From assembly GCF_030867145.1 (NCBI RefSeq), contig NC_134428.1:22547537-22611536 (forward strand): DNA of 64,000 nt. The letters are read 5' to 3'. The number at the start of each line of letters is the position of its first letter. The first letter of the stretch is position 1. The DNA is from Opisthocomus hoazin (lineage: Eukaryota > Chordata > Aves > Opisthocomiformes > Opisthocomidae). Both the position numbers and the translations under genes were made by a program. The notes below the pieces were generated by a model. That model saw only the letters and a list, made by a program, of their open reading frames with translations, was not told the DNA's origin and ran no database searches. This document shows positions 10,998 to 22,420 of the stretch, piece after piece.

Positions 10998-11350
10998 GGC
11001 GGGACCGGCACCGGGACCGGGACGGGTCCCCGGCTCCCCTCACCTCAGCCACCGCGCCTGCGCGGCCGGAAGGGGCGGGAGCGGAGCCGAGCGGAGCGCT
11101 TTGATTGGCGGAGGCGCGCCCGCTGCCCGCTGGGCTGCCGGGGTCGGAGGGGACTCCCGGCATTCCGCGGGCGGGCGGCGCGGGGCGGCCAGGAGCTGCC
11201 GCCGCCGCCTCCCCTCTCCTCAGGCGCTGCCGGCGCGGAGTGGAGCGGGCCGGGCCGGGCCAGCCCGGGCCCGCCCGCCCGCCGGCCCCCCCCCCCGCCG
11301 CCACCATACCCCCCCTGCCGTCCCGCTGCCGCCGCCCCCCGGCTGCCACC
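10998..11350. promoter_or_regulatory. Shared CpG-rich promoter of PTCD1 and CPSF4
   Basis: Only 353 bases separate the start codons of two divergent genes. The stretch, and the flanking first exons (about 10480-11580), are very GC- and CpG-rich with many GGGCGG-like Sp1-type sites and no TATA box, as in housekeeping two-way promoters. Transcription starts cannot be placed from sequence alone. Confidence 0.75.
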
Positions 11351-14300
11351 ATGCAGGAGCTCATCGCCAGCGTGGATCACATCAAGTTCGACCTGGAGCT
11401 GGCGGTGGAGCAGCAGCTGGGGGCGCAGCCGCTGCCCTTCCCCGGAATGGACAGTGCGTGCGGGCACCGGGCGGGCCGCGGGGCTGGGGCCGGAGCACCG
11501 GCTGGGCTGGGGCGGCTGGGGGGGGAGGGGGAAGGGAGAGGAGAGGGGAGAAGGGGGTGGGGAGCGTCCGGAGGGTCTGAGTGCCTTGCTCGGGCCTTAC
11601 CCTTAGATCCACCCAACTTCTGCTTCCCTGGGAGGTTTCTGTCTCAAACCAGGTCTCTTTCTTGCCTAATTAATGGAAGCTGCAGTTAGGGCCCAGCCAG
11701 TGCCCTGGTTGCCAAGAGGGCCAATGGGATCCTGGGGTGTATTAGGAAAAGTGTGGCCAGCAGGTCGAGGGAGGTTCTCCTCCCCCTCTGCTCTGCCCTG
11801 ATGAGGCCCCATCTGCAGTGCTGTGTCCAGTTTCTGGGCTCCCCAGTTTAAGACAGGTGAGGAGCTACTGGAGAGAGCCCAGCGCAGGGCTACGAGGATG
11901 ATGAGGGGACAGGAACATCTCTCCTATGAGGAGAGGCTGAGGGAGCTGGGCTTGTTCAGCCTGGAGAAGAGAAGGCTGAGAGGGGACCTTAGAAATGCTT
12001 ACAAATATCTGCAGGGTGGGTGTCAGGAGGATGGGGCCAGACTCTGTTCAGTGGTGCCCAGCGACAGGACAAGGGGCAACGGGCACAAACTGAAGCAGAG
12101 GAAGTTCCAGCTGAACATGAGGAAGAACTTGTTCCCTCTGAGGGTGACGGAGCCCTGGCCCAGGCTGCCCAGGGAGGTTGTGGAGTCTCCTTCTCTGGAG
12201 ATATTCCAGACCCGCCTGGCCGCAGTGCTGTGCAGCCTGCTCTGGGTGACCCTGCTTGGGCAGGGGGTTGGGCTGGGTGACCCACAGAGGTCCCTTCCAA
12301 CCCCTACTGTGATTCTGTAATAAAGTCGAGGCATGATCGTGACTAAACATCACTTTCCCGTGCAGTACTTTATTTTTCATCCCATTGTGGTAGATGAGGC
12401 ATTTTGCTGGCAGGGAGACTTCATCTTTAGGTGTATCTGCGGACTGGTCTCTCAGCCTTTTCCTCCAGGCTGATAATCTGACACAGGTGGTCTCAGGAGA
12501 CTCGTGGTTTGCTGAAGTTTTTGCCTGGGCGACTAAACTTGTGTTTTAACTCCCTTGAATGCTGTGGTTCCTGTTGGTCAGGGTCAGCAAGGGATAACAT
12601 GCTAATGGTTGTTTCAGGCTGTTCTGGTCAAAAAATACAAGACTGTTGTTGCCAGGACTGTGAACACAGGGTGCAGTGACATGAATGACTTAGCAGCAGA
12701 GGAAAACCCCATCAATAGAACCCAAATATCTGGGAAGCAAAACAGGCACCACCAGATCTCTGCAAATCCCCCTCAGTGTCCCCCAAGAAGAACACAGGTG
12801 TTTGCAAGGGCCAGACTCGAACATGGAGCTTACGCGGGAAAGTAAATTCCCCAAGACAAAACACTTTTATTTGGATGTTGAGGGCCAGATTGTCTTTCTG
12901 GGGAAGGAAACATTTTACAAGTTGTCACAAAACATTGTTAAAATTAATTGTGTTTCTTTGTTCTCTCTACAGAATCGGGCGCGGCTGTTTGTGAATTTTT
13001 TTTAAAAGCGGCCTGTGGAAAAGGCAAGTAATATTTCCGATACAATTATACTCAGGTGGATGGAGGGGGTAAGCTAGATTTGCTGGCACTGTCTACAGTA
13101 CTCATCTTTTTTGTGACGACACGGAGATAACCTCGCTAGAGGATAAAATCAGAGGATGTTGGAATAATTGCAGCAATGGTGAAATAATGGTATTTTTTTT
13201 AAGAAGCTGGGAGGTGAATAACTAAAGCTACTGGTAAAGGAAGGCTTGAACGTACCACAAGCAGACCTTGCTGTGGCCGTGCCTGTGTTAGTAGCTGTGG
13301 GTTGTGGCTGCCAGGATTAAGAGCTGCTGACTAGGTTGCTTAGCTCGTTAGAGGCTTGGCCCCTGTGGCTGTTGCCACTAAAGGCTGAATTTGTGAGAAA
13401 AAGTGATGCCTTCTGAAACCCTGCTTGCAGAGAGGAGCAGAGTGTTGCTATTGCCCTGTGCCTTCTTGTGTGGCAGATTTTAATCATTCTTCTTTTCCCT
13501 TCTTGTGCCATCCTGCTGCAGGAGGCATGTGCCCGTTCCGACACATCAGCGGGGAAAAGACGGTCGTTTGCAAACACTGGCTACGAGGACTGTGCAAAAA
13601 GGGAGACCAGTGCGAGTTTCTGCACGAGTACGACATGACCAAGATGCCTGAGTGTTACTTCTACTCCAAATTCGGTAAGGAGCGTTGTAGCTCCTACTTA
13701 GTGTTCCTTGCTGGCGTGGGAGTCCGGTGAAGAGGATCCTGGTACATCCCTCTCATCCGTCTTCAGAACATCGCAGTTCTTCTGTGTCTGCTGATATTAT
13801 TAGATTGTAATTTTTCAGATCTGCTTAGTCCTTCGCCTTATTATCCCACTAAATTTGTGACGTATTGTAGATCGTCTTTTCTCTCAAGAGCTCGTCCCTT
13901 GGGGTAGAGGGGGGAAGTTCAGGTTTTTACTGGGTTTTATGCCTTGTGTTCTGTTTTGGGTATGAGATGAGTAGGCTGAGCAGTTGGTCTTTGCATGACT
14001 CTTATTTTGGGGAGCTGATGAGCAGCAGAGGGCATGGGGGTGCAAAACTTTTATGCACTTGCTTTCCAGCTCTGGAGATCTGGACATAATGAGGCAACTT
14101 GCTGTCAGAAACTTACAGTCTTGTAGGTTTCCTTGGATTGAGGTTAGTGCGCAATTTGTAGTTTCTCCACACTTCTGGTGCACTAAATGTTTGGTTTTTG
14201 TTATCATGACTGCTCTTTCAAATTTAGTTTCCGCATTGTTTTTAAAAGCACGCATAAATAATCCAGTCTGGAAGAACTTTACTCACCGGGGGTGAGTCCT

Positions 14301-17300
14301 TGACGTTCTTCGTGTAGGTTAAGGCAGGCAGTAAGACTGTTGTGCCTGAACTTAGTAATGTTGGTAGCAGCTTTGTGGGAGCTACGTGATCCAGGTAACG
14401 TTTTGAGAGTCCTATGAGCTGATCTTTGAGCTGATCACAGCTGACTAAGAAGTGTGTTTGCCTTTGGTACAGGGGAATGCAGTAACAAAGAATGTCCATT
14501 CTTGCACATCGACCCGGAGTCTAAGATCAAAGACTGTCCCTGGTATGACAGAGGCTTCTGTAAACATGGTATGTATGTCGCACAGTCGCAGCTTCTGTGG
14601 CTATAAATCAAGGGTAGGGTGTTGCTATTCTTTCTGTATGTGATCTGCTTGTGTACTTGCTACTACTGAGTGCTGCGGTACGTCTGTGTGGAATGTGAAC
14701 TACTGAGCTTTGTGTTGCAGGTCCCCTTTGCAGACACCGGCACACTCGAAGAGTCATTTGTGTGAATTACCTAGTAGGATTCTGTCCAGAGGGGCCTACC
14801 TGTAAATTCATGCAGTGAGTATCCTTCCGGGCTTGTTCCGTAATGCTGTGCTTCCCTTCTAGTCCGGTACATGTCAGATGAGGGTGCTCCAGTGCTTCCC
14901 AGTGGCTCTGGAGATTTGGCCAATGCTTAGCTGGTTGTAACGATTCGAGGATATGGGGCGGGGAGTTACCAGTGAGACTCCAGAGTGGCACTCAGATGCC
15001 ATCGGTGCAGTGGGATCTTCTGGTTTGCATTCCAGAAGACTTCACAGCTAGAGGGATATATGACCTACTGGATTGTCATTTTTGTATGTGTAATTGCTGA
15101 GCATCAGAATGCAGAGAGAAGTGGGGAGGGCAAGATCTGTTTCCTGTGAGCTGAATTTATTTGGCTGAATGTCCGTTCTGTTGTTTGTTGTTATTTGACT
15201 GAGCTGGTGGCAAAATGTCAGCGTATGATTTGGGAATCAATTTTCTTGTTTCCGTCTAAACCAGCCCTCGATTTGAACTGCCAATGGGAACCACAGAGCA
15301 ACCACCACTGCCTCAACCGACACAAACACAACAAAAGGTACACAGTTCCCCTGCCTCCCCTGCGCACCCGCCTCAAAGCATTTCCCACAGTGCTTTAAAA
15401 GAGGGTGTATTGGTTAGTGGTCAGAACTGGACACGTGGGCTCTTGGATATGGCTTGCTGGAAAGCCTTGGAGAAATACTGAACGAGGGAGAACCTTTCCT
15501 ATTTTACAACAGAGTGTGATACTTTTTGGTGGTTAAGAACTTGGAGACAAATCCTAATGAACCGCAAAGCACTGTCCCTTCTCTTTCCTCCTCCCAGCCC
15601 GCTAATGTCCACCGTCTGATCAGAACGGTGCTGCTGCTTTCATCCTGGGACCGTGGTGTTTTGCTTTGTTCTGTTTCTCCCCTCGCCTTGGTTAACCTTC
15701 TCGGTCGTTAGTACTGTGCTCCAGCTCAGAGCCCAGCAGTGGCAGTTGTGTTGCTTGGGCACTGCCTGGCAGGGAGGGTGCTGTGCCAGAATTAAGCAGT
15801 GAGCAACCCTGAGTGCTGTTAGAGTGCTGAAAGTCCTACAGTTGCTCCTACTTTATGTGGAGGTCTAGTCACAGAATGCTCTCACATGACATAGAAGCAC
15901 ATCATGTGTGGTTGTGCAGCAATCTGCCAGGTTTTGTAATCTGTGTGACATCTCTGGGTGATGGCAATGATATTTTAGCAGCTGAAACCTACTCGTTAAA
16001 TCTGCTTTCCAGAGAAAAGCAGGATTGCTGGGCTTTGTAAGCCTCAGTGCTTGGTTTCTTCTCTTTGGTGCTCCAGCTGGCAGAGCACCCACACACGGAT
16101 TTGGAGGAAAATTGATCATTTGATATGTGGGGTGCTCTTTTCCCTTCTTAACAAAATAACAACCATAAAGGTCTTTATCATTGATGCACTTAACGAGCCA
16201 GAACTCCTCTCCTACCCAACAGAGGACACCCCAAGTCATTGGAGTCATGCAGTCTCAAAATAACAACAGTGGGAACAGAGGACCCCGGCCGTTGGAGCAG
16301 GTCACCTGCTACAAGGTAATTCGGGGGAGGGGGTGACGAGGGAAAGCAGAGGGTGCTAGACTGAAGAAGGACAGTGCATATTGCCTGGATGACATCATGC
16401 TGCTTTGCTGCTGATTGCTTGTCGCGGGCAAAGGAACAGGCTGTTGTGACGAGGGGTGTTGGTCCTGCAGGTTTTTTTCACAGTATGAAGAGGTTCACGA
16501 AATGCGTGCTCTGCTCACCAGATGCTGCGTTTTGGTGCGTGGATACAGCTGTGGGAATTAGCGTTGAGTTTGGAGGCTGCTGGTTTGCTGCTCAGGGGCT
16601 TGCTGTGACAGTTAAGGCTGCTGTAGCACAGACTTTGCTCGTCTGCTGATGAACAGGAAACCCTACCACAATGACAGTTGAAGGAGACTGCTGAACTGTG
16701 TGTTTCAAGTGAAGAGTTAATATTAGTTTTGTCTCATGAGTTGATTTGCTTACACTTGGTGACTGTTAGAAAGATTTTCTTCTTCCTTGGTAGCCTGGAA
16801 GGTCCTTGTGAGTAACAGAAATTGAATATGCAAAGGCTGTGTGACATTTCAGCTGTAAATGCACCCCATTGCTATTAAATGAAGGAATGAGCTGTTCATC
16901 TTGGTTGCTCATTGAGGAGCACCAGTAAAACTTTGACACAATCAAGTTTCCAGCTCTGTTTATTTTTCCACAAAAGCCCCAACCCTAGCCACTAGAAAAA
17001 GGCAAAGAATCTTCTTGTTCGATCAGCATCGACAGTTATCTTGCTGTACATGCCAGCTTCTGTGCCTTGGGTGCTTGTTTGGGTAAAAATTATTGTGATC
17101 GGACAGGGATATTAAGTAGCTGAATCCATTTCACTGAAAACCTGTAATAGCTGCTTGCTCTTTTAGCTGCAGGTAAATTACATAGCTGGAGTATGCTGTA
17201 GCATCAGATACTGACGTTTCTCTCTGGGCTTGAATAGCTTCAAGGTGCAAAGTCATAAACCTCTTGTTCAGATGCGCTTTTCTCTGTCTAATCTGGGACA

Positions 17301-17753
17301 GCCGACCCAGAGAGTCCCCCTGTGTCTCTGATGTAGGGCGTAGCAGATGGAGTAGTCTTGGGAACCTCAAACACTGAAATTCTCCCTGTGTGTCAGAGCC
17401 CTTTGCTGTTCGCAGTGGTGTGCTGAGAGCTTTCTCCTTTGTAGTGTGTTGTTACAACATGGTGTCAGGTTGCTCCCGGCACAGAAGCAGCTTTTGCTCC
17501 AAGGAGTGGAAATAGCCCCTGAGTCGTGCCCTTTGTGACACCACATTTCACTTCACCTGCTAAATGCTGCATCTTCCGTACGCGGAAAAGCTTCTCAGTC
17601 GGAATGGTTGCTGGCTACCTCAAAGGCAGCTAGAGGGGGAAAAAGCTGTAACTGTGTAATAACTCATCTCTCTTTCTCTTGCAGTGTGGTGAAAAAGGTC
17701 ATTATGCCAACAGATGCACCAAAGGACATCTGGCCTTTCTCAGTGGACAGTGA
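11351..17753 (+). CDS. CPSF4: Cleavage and polyadenylation specificity factor subunit 4 (CPSF30)
   Basis: Eight coding exons: 11351-11453, 12973-13023, 13522-13674, 14473-14568, 14721-14814, 15265-15337, 16223-16315, 17685-17753; 243 codons. It is the zinc-finger subunit of CPSF that binds the AAUAAA signal in pre-mRNA (with WDR33) in the nucleus. Five CCCH fingers are seen: C41-C49-C55-H59, C68-C76-C82-H86, C96-C105-C110-H114, C124-C132-C138-H142, C148-C156-C162-H166. A CCHC knuckle (C219, C222, H227, C232) spans the last junction. The start has a strong Kozak context (GCCACCATGC). Intron 2 (13024-13521) uses a GC donor. The serine-rich alternative exon known in mammals is not seen between 15338 and 16222, so this matches the shorter isoform. 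Intron 1 holds a CR1 copy; the last intron (16316-17684) shows nothing recognised. Confidence 0.97.
11690..12320 (+). mobile_element. CR1 LINE, ORF2 C-terminus and 3' end, in CPSF4 intron 1
   Basis: A roughly 630-base 5'-truncated CR1. An open frame from 11823 carries the CR1 ORF2 tail ([19 protein letters not shown]-type sequence), followed by the standard 3' segment with GCCCAGGGAGGTTGTGG and GGTTGGGCTGGGTGACC, ending in ATTCTGTAA. It lies in the sense direction of CPSF4. The 165-codon frame here is transposon sequence, not a host gene. Confidence 0.93.
13024..13029 (+). other. Non-canonical GC splice donor of CPSF4 intron 2
   Basis: The exon ends AAAAG and the intron begins GCAAGT, the usual consensus of the minor GC-AG class. 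The acceptor CTGCAG ends at 13521. Reading phase and the conserved finger sequence across the junction require this site, and no GT donor keeps the frame. Confidence 0.9.
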
Positions 17754-20027
17754 AAGAGCAGAACAAAGAGTGCGAGGGAGCTGTTAACACTGAGAAAAGG
17801 TTTCTGCCTAGCACTATGTCTTGAACTATTAATCAGGTTGTTTTTTAATGCCATTACTGAAAGAACTGGTCAGAGGCTGGCTGCTGCTAAGCAACATTTT
17901 TGTAATTGTCCACAAGTTTTTTTTATGTTTTAACCTTTTTAAAAGAGATTTTGGCCTCCGCCTATATTCATTGAGCCCTGCTGAAAGGTAGATCTAAAAG
18001 CCCAGAGATGTGCGAACCCCTCACCGGTGCAGCACTCCACGTAAACACACCTTACACCAGTGTTTCTTTAAAGTGTTTTCCTTCTGCCACTTCTCTTTTG
18101 GAGAACCTGCAGCGTTTCAGCCCTCCCTGTGGAAGCAGGAAGCCTGACTGGGAAAACTAGTAGTTGAAATGCCTTCCCTTCAGTGAGGAAGCAGGGATTC
18201 TGCTGTCCTGTAGCTCTTAAAAAGCAAAGTCGTGTTGCCAGGTACAGCCTGCTGTAGTCAGTAAGCCTGGCCTGGTGGCTGATGTAACGCATCACGTACG
18301 CCAGGCTGCAAAACTTTCGTCCACTTGCTTTGTTTCTGTGCTTCGTGCTATACTGAAGGTTAGAAATCGATCCTCTGGGTGAGAACCGATCAAGGGGAGA
18401 ATAAGTTGGCGTCTCTGTGGTTAGCCAAACGATGAGGAACTGTGATTGTAGGAAAGGCGCATCTGTGCTCATTTTCCGTTTGCAAAAAGCACGGCTTGAA
18501 GCGTAGGAATAGAGGAGCCTTGTCTCAGCCCCCGTCATCCAGCTCACACTGAGCAGGTATTTCCGTAGCCTAAAGAAGACTGAGAAGTGGAGATGTGTGT
18601 TCTTATGGAACACTGCTTTTAAAAGCGGTAGAGCATTCTTCCGAGAGCAATTTTTGCAAGCCAAAACCCATTTATTTTGTGAGACGACTGTTTCAAAAGG
18701 GCCAATGAGAAAATGTGAATTAAAAAAAAAAAAAAGTTGCACCTACAGTATGAGCCTTATTGATTCTAACCCATCTCTCATTTGCTGACTGCCTTTATAC
18801 TTTGGTTTTATTGAAATGTACTGATGGAAAAAGCTGGCTGTGAATTTATTTTTAAGACCAAGGTAATATGAGTAGATTGAGAAGTGCCCGGAGCCTGTGT
18901 TGGTTTGAACGACTGCGGTTATTTCACTGTGGAGAGTCGGAGTCAGTCAAATAGAAGTTTCAGCTCTCGGTGACTATGGTATCGCAAGACATCAGATGCT
19001 TTTCGCAACACGTTGTGCCCCTGAAAGGCTGAGCAGCGGCCAAGCTGTGAGATGCGCTGTCTGCGTGTAACGAGGCACCCAGAAAGGGAACTGAAGCCCC
19101 TTGGTGTCTGGCTCAGGAGTTTGTGGTCTTCACTACCCAAACAGATGTTTTCCAAAGCTGAAAGCCTTCCTGTCACCACTGAAGCTCTTGAGAGATCCGT
19201 CCTGTCCCTTAACACGTGGTTTTCGTTCTCCCTACGATCCCGAAGCGGACACTGCAGTTGTACCCACGGTGCCCAGCTGCAGGGACAAGGCTCAGCAGTG
19301 TCGCGACAGCGGGACGCACTTGCTTAGAGGGGAGGGCGAGGAAGGTCATCAGGTGCAGCCAAACCCACAGAGGCTCCCTTAAGCTGCATTTATGCACAGT
19401 GTCTTCTGTTGAACTTCTCACCACTGCATTTAAGTCAAGAAGTGGAGTTTTCCTTTGGTTTAACTTCATGGCCCTCTGTTAAAGGTCTTTTAAGCTTATA
19501 CCCATTCAGAGTAACCTTCCAGCTGCCTTTAGTAATGAAAGTAGATAGTTTTGATAGAAATGGGCTATCAGCAGTAAGAAGCATTAGCGTCCCAGTGACA
19601 TAACGAGAGTGGGAGACCCCTTTTAGCTCAGACAGTGCTCTGCAATGATGGGAAACTGCCCCAGTACCCACAGTCTCTGGGTGAAGGCCTGACTGGGATT
19701 CGGGAGCACATGGCCGCACCAACAGGCTACGTAAAGCTCAGATGCTGGTCTTTCAAATCAAAATCCTTTCAGGCAGTTGTCCAACCTGTAGGTAAGGGCT
19801 ATAAAGAAGCAATCCAATGCTTTTTACTTCTATCAACCAGTTAAATAGGAATCAATTGCATTGGTTTTCCCAGTTCATAATGCAACCCAAGTAGCAGATG
19901 CTTTCCCAGCCACCTCTGAGCTTATCCTTGAGGGGTGAAACTCAAAAGACTACAAACTCATTTGTGCAGTACAGTTAACATGCTGGCTATGAAGAGCATC
20001 AGCTTAGTAAGGGTAAAGTGTATGCAC
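17754..20027. other. CPSF4 3' UTR and convergent spacer to ATP5MF
   Basis: The CPSF4 3' UTR begins at 17754. No plus-strand AATAAA is seen; the best candidate signal is ATTAAA at 18719-18724, which runs into a genomic run of 14 A (18722-18735). The transcript end is therefore uncertain. The rest, to the ATP5MF polyadenylation signal, shows no further gene. Confidence 0.5.
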
Positions 20028-20033
20028 TTTATT
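20028..20033 (-). terminator. ATP5MF polyadenylation signal AATAAA
   Basis: Minus-strand AATAAA (plus TTTATT), 104 bases past the ATP5MF stop codon, giving a short 3' UTR that fits this small housekeeping gene. Confidence 0.75.
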
Positions 20034-20136
20034 ATTGGTTGTAATAGTACAGATTTTAATATGAATAGTTCTGATGTCTTCTGTCAGGATAACTGTTCCA
20101 GTAGCCGAGTCTGTTCAAGCCCTGCACCTTCACGCT

Positions 20137-21402
20137 TCAGTGGTACTTCCTGTGGCGGTCGTGCTCTGCATCAAAGAAAAGCAAGTCAATTTTATTGGAG
20201 TCACAAGGAAAAAAACCACCGCACCTGAAATTACAGCAGAGAAAGCCCTCTAAAAAAACATCTGAGCGTGCAGTTTCTAAGTACCAGCAGGTCAGATAGG
20301 CAACAAGATCCGTGCTTTCTTTATCGCCAAGAAAATACTGGCCATCTGATAAGTTACTAAAAGCATTCAAGTTCTCCATAGCTGGAAGAAGTCTGCTTGC
20401 CCACAGTCTGGGATTCTAGCAACAGTTAGCACAGCCTTCCCTTTTAAAAGCAGCAGCCGATTATTTGTTTTTATTGCCCCAAGCAATCTCCTGTGCTGTG
20501 CCACACATGCTCAGCCACACTGCTCTGAACTTACTCAGGTGACTGTAGCTCCAGATGTAGCTGATGACAACATAACCAGCAAGCACCATGCTGATCCCTC
20601 CGAGGCCCCCTTTCTTGACGTTGATGTATTTATTGTAGTATCTGTCGTAACCTGAGCAGGAGAAAAGTTTTCATGGCAGCCAGGTGAGTTGCATATTTTT
20701 TTGTGTCAGAAAGAAGCAGCCTGGTTTCACAGAACTTCAGAAAATTGTTTCTAATGAAACATCCGAGGGGCTCAGAAGCAAGTCTGAGAGAAGGCAACCT
20801 GTGTGTTTGTTGGTTGAGCAAGGTGAACTCCAATTCTTCTCCTAAGTAACTAGCGATAGGATGAGAGGAAATAGCCTGAAGGTGTGTCAGGGGAGGTTTA
20901 GATTGGATATTAGGAAAAATTTCTTTACTGAAAGAGTGGTCAGGCATTGGAACAGGCTGCCCAGGGAGGCGGTGGAGTCCCCATCCCTGGAGGGGCTCAG
21001 AAAACGTGTAGATGTGGCACTTTAGGTATGGTTTAGCAGGCATGGGGGGGTTGGGGTGACGGTTGGACCTGATGATCTTAGAGGTCTTTTCCAACTTTAA
21101 TGATTCTATGGTTCTAAGTTAATAGTGCTAAGCCTAAAAAATGGGGGGGGGGGGGGGGGGGGGGGAAGCCATTTATCATTTTTTCCTGAACATTATTGTG
21201 ACTTCCGTGAGCTCAGGCTGCTTTGGAATTCCATAATTCTTTCATGCTAGGGCACACACATTATGTAGCATTTGGTATTTTGTGTTTAAATCTACCCAAA
21301 TGCCTTACCTGTATCTACAGCAAGTGGCATCAGTCAAAACTTTTGCCAAGCGATCTATAAAAGCCCTGGGTCCTTTCTTACCATCTTTAGGGATCAATTG
21401 CC

Positions 21403-21434
<32 letters not shown>

Positions 21435-22010
21435 CTTGTGATGTTGGGAAACCTCCAGATTTTCAGCATACCGGTTCAGGAGTCAGGTCACTCCCTATAC
21501 AAGAAAGAACACCGAAAACAAACCTCTGGCGGATAAAGCCCACGCGGGAAACACATTTTCGGGTGGGAGAACAAGACGCGACTGTCCTGGGAAAGCCCAA
21601 ACCGCCGCGAAGCAGCCCCGGTGCTGCCGGACCCTCTGCCCCAGCCGGCAGCCGCACCGGCAGCCGCGGGCGCTACGCGGGGTTCCGCCGAGCTCCAGCG
21701 GGAAGAGGCGTTCGCACCCTCCGGGGCTTCGCCGGCCGAGGGGCCGCGGAGCTGCTCCCTCAGGGCCGGCTCCCCTCAGCCCCCCCCTCACCTCTTCGCA
21801 CGGCCCCCACGATGCCGCCGGGGGTGAAGTCTCTCATGGCCAGCCAGGTGGGCAGCTGGCCCAGCTTCACGTCCATCAGCTTCGTGTCCTTGAGGGGAAC
21901 TGCGGCACACAGAGAGAGACACGGAGCCCGGTCAGAGGGGAGGGGAGAGGGGAGCGGGGCAGCCGCGGTCACCTTGGCAGCCCGCCGCACTCACCGGGCG
22001 CCTGCGCCAT
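20137..22010 (-). CDS. ATP5MF: Mitochondrial ATP synthase subunit f
   Basis: Four coding exons (minus): 21995-22010, 21792-21899, 20535-20651, 20137-20165; 89 codons, a little shorter than the 94 of human. This is the small membrane subunit f (ATP5J2) of the Fo part of ATP synthase in the inner mitochondrial membrane. After the variable start MAQAPVPLKD come the conserved segments [17 protein letters not shown] (about 16-32) and [11 protein letters not shown] (46-56). One transmembrane helix follows (about 61-79), then a short basic tail KHDRHRKYH. All introns are GT-AG. Exon 1 codes for only 16 bases. It converges on CPSF4. Intron 2 contains a CR1 fragment and long homopolymers. Confidence 0.96.
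20868..21118 (+). mobile_element. CR1 LINE 3'-end fragment in ATP5MF intron 2
   Basis: It shows the CR1 3' region GGAACAGGCTGCCCAGGGAG, then CCCTGGAGGGGCTCAG, GGTTGGACCTGATGATCTTA and the final AATGATTCTATG. It is a different subfamily from the copies at 10.2 and 11.7 kb, judged by the ending. Confidence 0.88.
21143..21165 (+). repeat. Poly-G run (23 G)
   Basis: Twenty-three consecutive G in ATP5MF intron 2, just downstream of the CR1 end. It may form a G-quadruplex on the plus strand and is a likely place for length error in sequencing. Confidence 0.9.
21403..21427 (+). repeat. Poly-T run (25 T)
   Basis: Twenty-five consecutive T in ATP5MF intron 2. On the transcribed (minus) strand this is a poly-A run. 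No retrocopy body is recognised beside it. Confidence 0.9.
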
Positions 22011-22420
22011 CTTGCCACCGCTGCTCTGCGCCGCCGCGGGGGATGCCGGGAAGGGGCGGGGCGCTGAGGCTCACGGGAGGAGGGGCCGGCGGGAACCCGG
22101 ATGCGGGCGCCATGTTGGGCGGGTCGCGCCGCGCCCCCTCAGGTCGGGCCCGCCCAGGCCATTTTGGTCCCGCTGCCGCCTTCTCCCCGTCCCGTCTCCT
22201 CGCCGGGGGGGTCTGTTCCGCAACGGCGGCTGCCTCGGTCGCTACAGGCGCTGCGTGGAGGGCTGGCTGTGCGGGTGGGGCCCCGTCACGGGGCTGGGGG
22301 CACCCGGAGGGGTTTGCCGTCCCTGCCCCGCTCCAGCAGGTCTCCTCGGCGGCAGGGCCCCTCGTCCGGAGGCGCTGGCCCAGCGATGCGAGGTGACTCG
22401 GGGCTGGTGTCCTCCAACAC
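21560..22420. promoter_or_regulatory. CpG island over the ATP5MF promoter
   Basis: GC- and CpG-dense sequence spans the first two ATP5MF exons and about 400 bases upstream. It has no TATA box. The upstream part (22011-22420) could also drive divergent transcription on the plus strand. Confidence 0.7.

Noticed and set aside
10662-11689. Several long overlapping frames on both strands around the PTCD1/CPSF4 promoter
   Set aside because: They are shadows of the first exons in a CpG island; only PTCD1 exon 1 and CPSF4 exon 1 are supported by splice sites and homology.
11823-12320. A 165-codon open frame in CPSF4 intron 1
   Set aside because: It is the ORF2 tail and 3' end of a CR1 element, not a host exon.
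21398-22396. A 332-codon plus-strand open frame over the ATP5MF promoter
   Set aside because: It runs through a poly-T run and the antisense of ATP5MF exons in a CpG island, where stop codons are rare. Its composition is Arg/Ala/Gly/Pro-rich and it has no family motif.
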